A stretch of DNA of 44,699 bases from Candidatus Hydrogenedentota bacterium. GTDB taxonomy: Bacteria > Hydrogenedentota > Hydrogenedentia > Hydrogenedentales > JAEUWI01. Positions 17,786 through 28,103 of this stretch are shown piece by piece. The notes beneath the pieces are model-generated. The model did no database searches, was not told the DNA's origin, and saw only the letters and a program-made list of their open reading frames with translations. Where the stretch lies: positions 1 through 44,699 of the forward strand of contig JAJRPE010000548.1 of assembly GCA_024280935.1 (NCBI GenBank), given 5' to 3'. Position numbers and translations under genes: made by a program. Each line of letters begins with the position of its first letter. Position 1 is the stretch's first letter.

Positions 17786-19855
17786 ATGGGCAAACTTGAT
17801 GACAAAATAAACGAACACTTCCAGGGGCTTGTTGTCCGTAAGGATCTTGTCAAGATAGTCAAGGGCAACGCCATCGTTCCAACCTACGTCTTGGAGTACT
17901 TGTTGGGCCAATATTGCGCCACTGACGACGAGGCAACCATAGAAACTGGAATCACAACGGTCAAGGAGATCTTGCGCAAGCACTATGTGCATCGCAATGA
18001 GGCGGGGCTTGTACGCTCGAACATTAAGGAGGCGGGACGCTATAAAGTCATCGATAAGATCAGCGTCGCCCTGAATGACAAAACAGATGCCTATGAGGCG
18101 ACTTTTTCCAACCTTGGTATCAAGGAGGTACTGGTTGATTCGGGCACGGTCAAAGCCCACCCCAAGCTTCTGGTCAGTGGCGTGTGGTGTATTGCGGATG
18201 TTGAGTATGAGTTTACGGAGGACAAGCGGGTCTCCCCCTGGATCATGGCTTCCCTGAAACCGATCCAGCTCTCTGATTTTGATGCCGAAGCCTATATCGA
18301 AGCCCGCAAACAATTCACGACAGATGAGTGGATTGACCTGCTGATGCAAAGTATCGGCTTCAACCCCGAGATGTTCGGAAAGCGGAGTAAGCTGCTCCAA
18401 CTGGTCCGCCTCATCCCCTTTTGCGAACGTAACTACAATCTGATTGAGCTTGGCCCCAAGGGCACAGGAAAGTCACACGTCTACTCGGAATTCTCACCCC
18501 ACGGCATACTCATTTCTGGCGGCGAAGTGAGCGTCCCCAAGCTTTTCGTGAACAACCAGAGTGGAAAGCTCGGCTTGGTTGGATATTGGAACGTGGTGGC
18601 CTTTGATGAGTTCGCGGGTAAAAAGAAACGGGTGGATAAGGCCCTCGTCGATATCATGAAGAATTACATGGCGAACAAGTCCTTTTCCCGTGGAGTGGAA
18701 ACACTGGGGTCCGAGTCCTCCATGGTCTTTGTGGGAAACACCCAACACAGCGTTCCCTACATGCTTAAACACTCGGATCTCTTCGAGGAGCTACCGAAGG
18801 AGTACTACGACTCGGCGTTCTTGGATAGAATTCACTTCTACGTGCCCGGTTGGGAGGTAGACATCATTCGTGGTGAAATGTTCTCCGAAGGCTACGGCTT
18901 CGTGGTGGACTACCTGGCCGAAATACTTCGGTCCTTCAGGAATCATGATTTTTCGGACAGATATTCGGAACACTTTTCCATTTCTTCCGATATCTCAACA
19001 CGTGATCGGGATGGTATCCACAAGACTTTTTCCGGCTTGATGAAAATACTCTTTCCGCACGGTGGGGCGAGTAAGACGGAGATCGAAGAACTCATTCGAT
19101 TTTCCATTGAAGGCCGGAAGCGCGTCAAAGATCAGCTCATGCGGATAGACAAAACCTATGCGGAAGTGAGCTTCGCTTATCTGGACGCCGACGGTGAAGA
19201 AAATGTAGTCGCTACGCTCGAAGAGATCGAGTATCCGAACTACTATCACAAGACCGTGGGTAGCGGCGACGAGAAAGAGGAACTGAAACCATCGCCAACC
19301 AAAGAGTCCGCGACCTTACCCGATTCTCCACCCCAAGCAAATGACCCTGTTGAGCCCGTTCTGAAAGAACAGCACATTACCTTCCAGGAGAATCAGCGTG
19401 GTGCATCCTTCGACACGCTATTCGGTCCCTATTTCGAGGGTGCGAGGGAGCTCACCGTTACCGACCCGTATATTCGCAACTTCCATCAGGCCCGAAATTT
19501 CATGGAACTCGTTGAAACCGTAGTGAAGCACAAGCCCAAGCACGAAGTGGTCACACTCCACTTGGTGACTTCAGAAGATACCTACCGAGCCGACCAACAG
19601 CTTGAGAACTTTGAGAAGATAAAAGCCTCCTGTGTTCCCGTGGGCATAGACTTCACCTGGGAGTTCGACGGCTCTGGCACCATCCATGCCCGGCATATCG
19701 TTACCGACAACGGATGGAAGATCCTCTTGGATCGGGGGCTGGACATATACCAGAAGTACGACAACCGGGAAGTTTTCGACTTCGCCAATCGATTACAAGA
19801 GCGTCGGCCATGTAAAGCGTTTGAGGTGACGTTCATCAAGTGTGAGGCGGAATAA
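17786..19855 (+). CDS. brxL: BrxL, Lon-like AAA+ BREX protein
   Basis: MGKLDDKINEHFQGLVVRKDLVKIVKGNAIVPTYVLEYLLGQYCA; NLIELGPKGTGKSHVYSEFSPHGILISGGEVSVPKLFVNN. Confidence 0.93.
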   Translation: MGKLDDKINEHFQGLVVRKDLVKIVKGNAIVPTYVLEYLLGQYCATDDEATIETGITTVKEILRKHYVHRNEAGLVRSNIKEAGRYKVIDKISVALNDKTDAYEATFSNLGIKEVLVDSGTVKAHPKLLVSGVWCIADVEYEFTEDKRVSPWIMASLKPIQLSDFDAEAYIEARKQFTTDEWIDLLMQSIGFNPEMFGKRSKLLQLVRLIPFCERNYNLIELGPKGTGKSHVYSEFSPHGILISGGEVSVPKLFVNNQSGKLGLVGYWNVVAFDEFAGKKKRVDKALVDIMKNYMANKSFSRGVETLGSESSMVFVGNTQHSVPYMLKHSDLFEELPKEYYDSAFLDRIHFYVPGWEVDIIRGEMFSEGYGFVVDYLAEILRSFRNHDFSDRYSEHFSISSDISTRDRDGIHKTFSGLMKILFPHGGASKTEIEELIRFSIEGRKRVKDQLMRIDKTYAEVSFAYLDADGEENVVATLEEIEYPNYYHKTVGSGDEKEELKPSPTKESATLPDSPPQANDPVEPVLKEQHITFQENQRGASFDTLFGPYFEGARELTVTDPYIRNFHQARNFMELVETVVKHKPKHEVVTLHLVTSEDTYRADQQLENFEKIKASCVPVGIDFTWEFDGSGTIHARHIVTDNGWKILLDRGLDIYQKYDNREVFDFANRLQERRPCKAFEVTFIKCEAE

Positions 19856-20064
19856 GGCGGGGACCAAATAGATATGCCTCTTCATCAGAATCTGCGGGCG
19901 GGTGTTGGTACCTGTATCGCTCCGTCGCATCCCTTGCTCGTCCCCGTTTTTGCTGCATTCCGACGATTACGCATCTCCTGTTGTAAGTCCATGTGTAAGC
20001 CCTCAGATAGCGCGTATTTTTCACGACCAAGCCATCGTTATTGATATTCCCGATACAGCAGTTG

Positions 20065-20886
20065 CTATACCCAACCCGGCCTCGGCAAAAGTCTTCCTCC
20101 ATCAAAATCTCCTGTCTTCACGACGCAGGTAGGCCTTGGAGTAAGGCCTGTTGGTGGATCCGGTTCAAGGTTAAATTTTGGCTGATCAACAAGCGCAAGT
20201 CCGAAGGCTACTGCCATTCGCCAAAATGGCGCATGGTCTTCATACTGGTCGCGGGGAACTGGAAGGTATTCCACTGGATGGGGGCCCCAGTCATTACACT
20301 CCTGCACAGTGAGGTGAGAGTTTTTGCATACGTCTCGCACGTACTTGATTTGGCTGCCACCACCGCAAAGCAGAATAGTTAATCTATCCTTATACCAGTC
20401 ACTTTGCGAGAAGCCCATTTTTTCATTCGCGAAGTTGTATGCGTCACCCCAGGCTGGGGCTGTTTTCTCCCAAAGCTCGCACAACAGTTTCCTTACTTGG
20501 TATCCCACACTGGAATTCGAGTCAATAGTGGACAAAGAGTGAAAAATACGTTCTATGCTCTTGCCTGATCGCAGTTTCCTTGCGATTAGGTCCTCAATTC
20601 GTCCCGCGCCAAACGCAAGGTTCAACCATGCGTAGCAGTCGATGGTCTCATTTCGCTTGCGTACATTATTAAGAAAAAAAATAGTGATATCAGTAGTTCC
20701 CGCACCAATGTCAACTAATGCATGCAATCCCCCAGAGCGGGCGCTTGAAAATCTATAGGATTTCACCTGCGCTATAGTTTCCGGAGTAAGAAAGACACAT
20801 GTCGAGTCGGTCTCCTCGTTATATTTTGCTTTGTCTAGAAGCTTTTTAACAGGGCCGACCTGTCTTTCGAGTGATGGAAGATCTTT
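20065..20886 (-). pseudogene. 5'-truncated actin/Hsp70-fold ATPase-like gene
   Basis: LHALVDIGAGTTDITIFFLNNVRKR (phosphate-binding motif), LLCGGGSQIKYVRDV (adenosine-type motif). The 5' end of the ORF (about 20887-21123) is antisense to the FG-GAP coding sequence, so the native N-terminus is missing. Confidence 0.65.
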
Positions 20887-21561
20887 GTGACCAAGCACAT
20901 GATCGAAGCGGATGTGGACGAGACACGTACCATTCGCGCCGCCGACTTCGACCAGGATGGGGACGTGGATTTTCTCGGTGTCATCGCAGTAAATCCCGTC
21001 AAACAGGAGAATGGTATCAAGGAATTCAAGCCCGGCTTCATCGTCTGGTATGAGCAGTACCGCGAAAACGACACTGTTGCCTTTCGCCGCCATGATGTCG
21101 CCAGGGCCATCCGCCCCCTCCATGGCGAGCCCGCCGATATGGATGGCGATGGTGACTTAGACATCCTGATGGCCATGGGCATGTCGGCCCCGGTCGAACG
21201 GCAGGACACCCATCGGGTCTTATGGTACGAGAACACAGGAAAGCCCACGAGTTCCTGGCCGACTCATGTTGTCGCGGACGGCTTCATTGACAGTTTTGAA
21301 GCCGTTGCGCACGATCTGGATGGAGACGGTGATATGGACGTAGCAGCTACATCATGGCGCACGCCGGGCCGGGTCGTCTGGTTTGAAAACAAGGGCAGTG
21401 GGACGGATGAATGGATCATGCACGCGCTGAAGGAAAACTGGCGCAGCGCGAACCAAGTCATCATCGCCGACTTCAACGGGGATAAGCGCCCGGACATAGC
21501 CGCCATTGCAGAACACGGAAGCTATGAATTGCGGTGGTGGAAAAACGAGGGCAAACCGTAG
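20887..21561 (+). pseudogene. 5'-truncated FG-GAP/VCBS repeat protein
   Basis: Repeated DFDQDGDVDFLG, DMDGDGDLDILMA, DLDGDGDMDVAAT, DFNGDKRPDIAAI. No signal peptide; starts mid-repeat at the junction. Confidence 0.7.
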
Positions 21562-21582
21562 TCAACGATCATTTCCCGCCCA

Positions 21583-22206
21583 TCACCGCAGAAACAACAG
21601 TGGAACAACATCAAGAAGCAGCGCGATTACAGCGAGCTTTGAGCAACGTCGCTTCCAGGGATAGAGGCTGGAAAGCGCAAACAGTACCGATACGAAGAGG
21701 GCAACAATACCCACGCTAATCAGGGGAAGCGTAATGACGGAGAGAAAGGAACCCTCCAGAGAAATCACCGCGTCTCCCGGACTCAGACCCACACGAAGCG
21801 CCACCGCTACACCAATTAATATCAACCCCCCTACAGAAAGCAACAGCGAGGCACCCGCACGAGGTATGACACGCCTGGAGCCGCACGTAGAGGAAGAGGA
21901 TGTCGTCGATTCCACGTAGACAACACCATCGTGACAGGTGGCCCGTGCGCCAAGTTTTTCGGCCATGGCGACCATCTTGGACAACACATCACTACTCGAC
22001 GACTCGCCAACGATGTTTCCCCGCTCCAGGCGAAACACGCCGTCATGCGACTCCCACGACACGACATCCGCCCCTGCCCCCTCACCTTCGCAAGGGACCA
22101 GCTCCTTATCGGCATCAATACAGGCACGCCACTCCTCCTCGGTAATCGAGGCACCCTCCGTGCGCGACCATTTGCGGCGGCGCGTAATATAGTAGGCATT
22201 CCCCAT
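21583..22206 (-). CDS. Hypothetical membrane protein with a GYF_2-like N-terminal segment
   Basis: MGNAYYITRRRKWSRTEGASITEEEWRACIDADKEL followed by three hydrophobic segments. Confidence 0.6.
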   Translation of the reverse strand: MGNAYYITRRRKWSRTEGASITEEEWRACIDADKELVPCEGEGAGADVVSWESHDGVFRLERGNIVGESSSSDVLSKMVAMAEKLGARATCHDGVVYVESTTSSSSTCGSRRVIPRAGASLLLSVGGLILIGVAVALRVGLSPGDAVISLEGSFLSVITLPLISVGIVALFVSVLFALSSLYPWKRRCSKLAVIALLLDVVPLLFLR

Positions 22207-22510
22207 CGCGTACACTATTCTCCCGTTGGCCGTAACTGAATGTTGCCCGAGGCAAGGATATTCATCTTGCCGCCAGTAGTCACGGGAATCTCGAGCATTT
22301 CAAATCGCTCCACCTCGATTTTTCAACACCATTCTTCACGCATTACAAACTCTGCGCCCTCCCCGGCACATCAAAGCATGGTCGCCCACCTAACACGACG
22401 ACCAAAAAGCGAACGTATCGGCAACCACTATAGCATCGTTCGGGCCACTTGTAAAGTCCTGTCTCATACCGCTTTATACATTCGAGGCACGGACAATGAT
22501 AAAGACCCCG

Positions 22511-23950
22511 TCATGGGGATCCGGCCTGTCCCACCTCGAGCGCGGGCGCTGGTAGCTCCCGCTCGATCTCATCCAGCCGGTAGCCGAAGTCACTGCCGGA
22601 AATCGTGTCGAGCTTTACCACGCCATCACGCCGCTGGTGAAGTCCGGGGTGAATCTTCGCCTCGGGCAGGCTGGCATCGGGGTAAAACTGCATGGCGTTG
22701 GTCTCTACGCCCATGATGGTGCCCGCATGGGCCGCAAGCAACACATGGGGTATCTGGGCCAGCATGGGGTTCGTCAAATCCTGCACCATGAGCGTCATCC
22801 CATGGGCTTTGGCCCAGCACAGGCTCAGGAGAGCACCCGTCTGGGTCTTGCACGTCTTGAGGGCAACACCCGTCCAACCCAGTTCGCGCCCGAGCCGTAC
22901 CAGTTCCCAATCGTGGGCGCTTTCGTCCATAAAAAGGGGCTTGCGCGACGAAACGCTGTGGACATCGATGCGGTTTTTCTCCAAATCGTAGGGGAAAGGC
23001 TGTTCCACATAGAGCAACATGCCGCAAATCCGGGGATGCTCGATAATGAGCCGATCCAGGATGGCATTCACATAGTCAGGCTCCGTCACTGTGCAATTGA
23101 AATCGGTGGTGAGCCAAACGACACCTTCTTTGATGGCAATGTTGCCAACATCCACAATGCGTTGATAGTCCCAGACGGCATCCGTGCCGCAGAGCTTTAT
23201 CTTGAGACAGGTCAGGCCATCCGTCCGTATCCAGTCTTGCAACAATACGGGGTAGTCATCCTGGGGCATGATGATATCCGGCTCAAAAGCATTTAGCGGA
23301 TCCTTCCCCCCCACGAGGTGCCAGGCGGGCAGTTCCTCAGACCGGGGCAACTGGAAAAAGTCCTGGGGATACTGACCAGAGAAGGACACGTCCGCATTGG
23401 CGGCAGGCTCCAAAAAGGCGCTCAGGTCCCGGCTCATGTAGTCGCCGTTGTAGGTCTCATAGACAGGCACCTGATGGAGGTTTCCATAGGCATCGTGCAG
23501 GGCGATGTCGAAGGCGGAGCAACAGACCAGCGCCGCAAGCCAGGGCATGGCCTCGTCCTCCCGAGGCGCATTGAAAGCATCAAGAAGTTCGGGAAGGCGC
23601 TGTTGAATAAAATCGTAGCCCACCTCCATCGGATGGCCGGTGGTGTCGAACTCTGCCCAAGCCATCGCTAATTGCTCGCAGAACGCCATGAGCGCCGCTT
23701 CCCGGATGCTGTAGTCCAAGCTGCTTGGCCAGACCCAGTTTCCGCTCAGGGGCGTTTCTCCCCAGCCCGTGGCACGCTTGCCCGCTCCATCCTCGACAAC
23801 CAGCTTCACCCGGGCACATTGGATGTGGGTGGAAACGGCGGAACCAAACTTGAGGGGCACCCGGAGGGTACAGGGAATATAGTAGAGGCATGTGGCAACG
23901 GGGCGCACATCGGTTTTCTTGGACACGGCAAAACTTCCTTTGGCGATCAT
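22511..23950 (-). CDS. Enolase superfamily (mandelate racemase/muconate lactonizing-type) protein
   Basis: LTCLKIKLCGTD, VWLTTDFNCTV, LLYVEQPFPYDLEKN, PLFMDESAHDWE, GVALKTCKTQTGALLSLCWAKAHGM. Confidence 0.8.
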   Translation of the reverse strand: MIAKGSFAVSKKTDVRPVATCLYYIPCTLRVPLKFGSAVSTHIQCARVKLVVEDGAGKRATGWGETPLSGNWVWPSSLDYSIREAALMAFCEQLAMAWAEFDTTGHPMEVGYDFIQQRLPELLDAFNAPREDEAMPWLAALVCCSAFDIALHDAYGNLHQVPVYETYNGDYMSRDLSAFLEPAANADVSFSGQYPQDFFQLPRSEELPAWHLVGGKDPLNAFEPDIIMPQDDYPVLLQDWIRTDGLTCLKIKLCGTDAVWDYQRIVDVGNIAIKEGVVWLTTDFNCTVTEPDYVNAILDRLIIEHPRICGMLLYVEQPFPYDLEKNRIDVHSVSSRKPLFMDESAHDWELVRLGRELGWTGVALKTCKTQTGALLSLCWAKAHGMTLMVQDLTNPMLAQIPHVLLAAHAGTIMGVETNAMQFYPDASLPEAKIHPGLHQRRDGVVKLDTISGSDFGYRLDEIERELPAPALEVGQAGSP

Positions 23951-24210
23951 GATCTCTATGCAGGGAAAGAAAGTGTGCCACGCCACCGCCCTGTACTACA
24001 ATGTTTGCTTCGCTCTCTGGAAGCACTGGCGTTCCGCCGACACTGTATGCATCAAAGGCGCATGCCCCTCGTGATCTTTGGAAATACACTTCAAGGGTGC
24101 CACCCGATCCCGCTTCGGCAGCGTCGCAGACGCACCGGAACGGGTTCGGGTGCTTGGAGCATGGATACGCGCAGAGACATCTAAGGGGTGCATTCACGAC
24201 CTGTGGCGTC

Positions 24211-24398
24211 TTGCTCCTCAAAAAAGCAACCGGCGGGTGCCACGGGTAGGCCTCTCAGGGCTTACCCGTGTCATTCCTACCGATAGGAAAGGTGAGCCAG
24301 ATTCAGAAGAAGCTGTTCTGCACGGGTAAACCCTACCGGGCCTACCCGTGGCACCCGCTGGTCTTTTTGTTAACTATAAGGTGTCCGTGTCGTGAACG
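24211..24398. repeat. Dispersed repeat copy A: 124-bp double-hairpin core (24234-24357) plus similar flanks
   Basis: CGGGTGCCACGGGTAGGCCTCTCAGGGCTTACCCGTG ... CACGGGTAAACCCTACCGGGCCTACCCGTGGCACCCG. Second copy at 44401-44524, same length. Confidence 0.9.
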
Positions 24399-24560
24399 GT
24401 CACCATCTAAAACCTTACGCGAGCAAAAAGGCTACTGTGACGCTGATACGAATGGACCTGCGCTTCTTGGACTCAAGACACCCATCGGCAGCCTTGACAA
24501 GCTCAAGGCCAACAACGAGATCATAGAGCCGCAAAAGTTTCCTGCAATAGAAAGACCACC

Positions 24561-25397
24561 GTGCCCATTCCCACCCTTCCGCCTATATCGCACCGTCGCA
24601 AGCAGCGCCTGAAAACCCTCGCCGAACCCCTCAACAAACTCTATCGGCAATACAATCAGCGCTGCTTCGTCCACCCCGATCCCCTTGCCCCGCTCTACAA
24701 CTTTCCTAATCGCCAAGACCAGGAAGTCGTGGGGCTTATCACAGCCACCCTGGCCTTCGGAAACGTAAAACAAATCCTGAAGAGTATCGATATCGTGCTA
24801 CAGGAACTTCCCGAACCCGCCAAGACCCTCGTGGACCTGTCGGATCGGGTCCTGGCCCAGCGCCTGAAAGGCTTTCGCCATCGTTACGTCACCGGCGTCG
24901 AGATGGCGTCGCTCCTCGCGGGCATCCGGGCCGTCCTCCGGGAACATGGCACCATAGGAACGTGCTTCGAAGCACTGGATGACCCCAGCGAAACGACCCT
25001 CGTTCCAACCCTGGCCCGCTTCGTTGCTTGCCTCAAGGAAAACGGCACGGTGGAGAAAAACTATTTGCTCCCCGACCCTGAAAAGGGCAGCGCCTGCAAG
25101 CGGTGGTTCATGTACCTCCGGTGGATGGTACGGGATGATGCTGTGGACCTCGGCCATTGGGCACACCTCGGGGCGCACCGCCTCGTCATCCCGGTCGATA
25201 CCCACATGCACCGCGTAGCGCGCGGACTCTACCTGACCCGACGAAAGAGCGCCGACCTCAAGACCGCGATGGAAATCACCCAGGCCTTTCAGGTGGTTTG
25301 CCCCGAGGATCCGGTGCGTTACGACTTCTGCCTCACCCGCTTGGGCATTCGCGACGATGGCGATATGGATGGGTTCCTGCGGAGCGTGCGAACGTAG
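24561..25397 (+). CDS. TIGR02757/DUF2400 family protein
   Basis: LYRQYNQRCFVHPDPLAPLYNFPNRQDQEVVGLITATLAFGNVKQI...KRWFMYLRWMVRDD...LVIPVDTHMHRVARGL. Confidence 0.9.
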   Translation: MPIPTLPPISHRRKQRLKTLAEPLNKLYRQYNQRCFVHPDPLAPLYNFPNRQDQEVVGLITATLAFGNVKQILKSIDIVLQELPEPAKTLVDLSDRVLAQRLKGFRHRYVTGVEMASLLAGIRAVLREHGTIGTCFEALDDPSETTLVPTLARFVACLKENGTVEKNYLLPDPEKGSACKRWFMYLRWMVRDDAVDLGHWAHLGAHRLVIPVDTHMHRVARGLYLTRRKSADLKTAMEITQAFQVVCPEDPVRYDFCLTRLGIRDDGDMDGFLRSVRT

Positions 25398-25461
25398 GGA
25401 CCTGGATCAATATGAGAGGCTTTGGGTGCCACCCTTACACGGAGGAGCGAAGCGGGGGAGT

Positions 25462-26694
25462 TTAAGGGTGCAGGTCATTTGGACAAGGTCTACGCCAATA
25501 GTAAAGATGCAGCACCAACACGATACCCTGCTCCAGAAACTTGAGTGACACCAGCCCCCACAATCCCGCAATGTGCCACGCCGGTATCACGAGTGCGAGG
25601 GTCAGCAGTCGCGAAGACAGGGTGGGCACCAGAATCGCCTTGCGGTAGGCAATGGCGCGGTAGTAGTTGTTGAAGATAAGATTCATGGGCGTGGCAACAA
25701 GCACGAGCGATAACAACTGGGCCAAGGGGATGGCATCGCGATAGCCCACGAAGAAGAAGTGCAACAGGAGTGTCATGAAGGCTGCTGCCCCAACGGCAAA
25801 GGCCACGCCCGCGCACAAAAGATAGATCAGCTTGCGACCCGTGACTTGCGTGCGCCCCGTGGCAAAACGAGCGGAAAAAACCGAAAGGAGCGGAATAACC
25901 ACGGAGCGGAGCTTGCTATAGGGCATAAGCGCCAGATAAAGCATGCCTATCTGCTCTGGTTGGCCGAGCGTGCCCACAATCACCTTGTCGAAGTTGTTTT
26001 CGAGCATTACGATGCCACTGACCAAGGTGGTAAACGCCCCATAGCCAATTAACTCCGGGTCCTCCCGTGTATCGACAACACGCTTTCGGCATTGCATACA
26101 GAAGAACCCGGCCAGTATCAGATGCGTTCCCATATAGGCCAGCATGACCACCCACGCAATTCCGGGAAACAAGAAGGTTGCAAGCAGTCCGGCGGCAATC
26201 CGCCCCAGGGTCAGACTGGAAAAGTAACGGGCCTCCCGTCCAAATTCCTGACGCCCGTTGAGAAAAGGGGAAAAGCCTTCCAACGGACGAAAGACCGGAA
26301 AAAACAGGGCGCAGATGAGCACGCCCATCGCCCGATCCGTATTGCCTGTGTAGGCATAGTAGGCGGCAATCCCCAACAGAATCGCCGTGCCCGAAAGGGC
26401 AACACGGCTGGCAAAAGACACGCCCCGTGTAAAAGAACTGTCGAAGCCCCGAGCCACGGAGCGGGTCATGCTGTCGCTGATGCCCATGTAAGCACAGATA
26501 CTGAGCATGCTCAACAAGGACGTGAGATAGACGAATTCGTCGAAGACATGTTCGCCCGCACGATTCGCAAGATACCAGGTAAAGCCAAAGCTCGCAATCA
26601 ATTCGGTGCCCGTTTTCAGCAGCTTAAAGCGGCCACCATCGGCCAAATGGCGCACATCGCCATGCCCCCAGATTGATCGCAAACGCGCAATCAT
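25462..26694 (-). CDS. Flippase-like (MOP superfamily, polysaccharide exporter-type) membrane protein
   Basis: Many hydrophobic segments; FKLLKTGTELIASFGFTWYLANRAGEHVFDEFVYLTSLLSML. Start placed at MIARLRSIWGHGD. Confidence 0.65.
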   Translation of the reverse strand: MIARLRSIWGHGDVRHLADGGRFKLLKTGTELIASFGFTWYLANRAGEHVFDEFVYLTSLLSMLSICAYMGISDSMTRSVARGFDSSFTRGVSFASRVALSGTAILLGIAAYYAYTGNTDRAMGVLICALFFPVFRPLEGFSPFLNGRQEFGREARYFSSLTLGRIAAGLLATFLFPGIAWVVMLAYMGTHLILAGFFCMQCRKRVVDTREDPELIGYGAFTTLVSGIVMLENNFDKVIVGTLGQPEQIGMLYLALMPYSKLRSVVIPLLSVFSARFATGRTQVTGRKLIYLLCAGVAFAVGAAAFMTLLLHFFFVGYRDAIPLAQLLSLVLVATPMNLIFNNYYRAIAYRKAILVPTLSSRLLTLALVIPAWHIAGLWGLVSLKFLEQGIVLVLHLYYWRRPCPNDLHP

Positions 26695-26728
26695 GATGGA
26701 CACACAATCGCGGCAGGCGTGCGCGCGC

Positions 26729-27718
26729 TCAAACCCGCCGTTCCAAGGCATCGCATAGCACACTATGAGCGAAAAGGGCAGCATCCAGACAACGGCCTTG
26801 AACAGGGTTGCCGTCGTGTAGTGAACGCGCCCAGGGGACGAGGTCGAAGTGCAGGGCACCGTTGGGCGCGGGCAATTCGATACTTCCCTTGCGCCCGCGA
26901 ATCACGGTAGGCATCGTATTCGTTGCGGAACGCTTCGTGGTCAGGGTGATGCGCAGCCCCTTCTCAAACTCGGCGGAAATCGATAGGGTGTCCGGTGTTT
27001 CTCGTCCGTTGCTTTCGAAGACACCCCCGAGGATGCTGCATTGACTGGGGATGCCGAGGTCAAAGGTCTGGATCAGGGGATAGAGAGAGGAAAACAGGGA
27101 ACAAGCGGCATCGCCCTGTCCGCAGGCGTGTACGTGGGACCAGTGGTCTTGCGGGCGCTGTGGTGGGCATGGCAGGTCGGCTTGAATCCATCGCGGTGTT
27201 CCCGTCTGGTTTCGTTCCGCCGCCGATTTGCACCGGGCCCAGTGGGCTTGGGCTGCGCTGTCCATGGCCACATGCAATCGGCCAGAATTCTTTGTCGCGA
27301 TGCGATAGAGGGCTTGGGTTTCCTGATTGGTGTGGGCGAAGGGCGGCACGAGGTAGACGTGCTTGCCGGCGACGAGGGCGGCTTGCGCCATGGCGGCGTG
27401 AAGGTGGTCGGGCGTGGCAATGAGGAGCGCGTCGAGGTGCTTGTCATCAATGAGCGACGCCCATGAAGTCGTTGTCCGCAGCTTGCTTGGCAGGTGCGCC
27501 AGACGATGAGAATCGGTGTCGGCAACGGCAAGGATATCTAAGGGGATATCGTGGGCATAGGTGGCTCGCAGTAGCGACTCCCCCACTTCACCACACCCGA
27601 TGAGACCGGCGCGAATCGACGTTACGGCACGGGCACTGGAGCTTATAGCGGCGATGCCCGCCGCAGTGCTGATCATGAATGTGCGGCGGGTTACTGGCTG
27701 GTATTTTTGGTCATTCAT
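26729..27718 (-). CDS. Tat-signal Gfo/Idh/MocA family oxidoreductase
   Basis: TRRTFMISTAAGIAAISSSARA; IRAGLIGCGEVGESLLRATY; ALLIATPDHLHAAMAQAALVAGKHVYL. Confidence 0.8.
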   Translation of the reverse strand: MNDQKYQPVTRRTFMISTAAGIAAISSSARAVTSIRAGLIGCGEVGESLLRATYAHDIPLDILAVADTDSHRLAHLPSKLRTTTSWASLIDDKHLDALLIATPDHLHAAMAQAALVAGKHVYLVPPFAHTNQETQALYRIATKNSGRLHVAMDSAAQAHWARCKSAAERNQTGTPRWIQADLPCPPQRPQDHWSHVHACGQGDAACSLFSSLYPLIQTFDLGIPSQCSILGGVFESNGRETPDTLSISAEFEKGLRITLTTKRSATNTMPTVIRGRKGSIELPAPNGALHFDLVPWARSLHDGNPVQGRCLDAALFAHSVLCDALERRV

Positions 27719-28039
27719 GAGGTGCCCTTTGTCGTGCAGGATATCTTGGGCCATAGGATGCCCCACGGCTATCGCCAAATCAAGTGCCGTGCGGTTTGGC
27801 ACTGATACCGTGTAAGCATTCATGGCAAAGGGGGTTGGGCTTTCCAGCCCGACACAAAAGGCACGTCGGGCATGATGCCCGCCCCCGACGCGTGTAGCCG
27901 CTTTTGATTCGAGCAGCAAAACACTTTACACAGCCTTGGGCAATCAACGTATCACCACGAACACTACGTGCGTTTTCGACACCCACCGTGCGCGTTATGT
28001 CGGGCAGGAAAGCCCAACCCCCTTGCCCGTAGCACCCAG

Positions 28040-28077
28040 AAAAAAACGCGGCATCTTCCGAAGGGAAGATGCCGCGT
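28040..28077 (-). terminator. Intrinsic terminator downstream of the 28104-29528 gene
   Basis: 14-bp stem ACGCGGCATCTTCC/GGAAGATGCCGCGT, 4-nt loop, followed on the - strand by a run of seven T. Confidence 0.88.
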
Positions 28078-28103
28078 GGCATTGATGTCTGTTTATGGTT
28101 TAA

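Noticed and set aside
19836-20105. 89-aa - strand ORF between brxL and the actin-like gene
   Set aside because: No recognisable motif, overlaps the 3' ends of both neighbours, likely chance ORF.
20887-21123. N-terminal 79 aa of the 352-aa actin-like ORF as real protein
   Set aside because: This part is antisense to FG-GAP repeat coding sequence, so it is an accidental open frame across the junction.
24001-24329. Small ORFs over the repeat-rich gap (24001-24249, 24078-24329, 24268-24612)
   Set aside because: They run through hairpin repeats and show no protein-like features.
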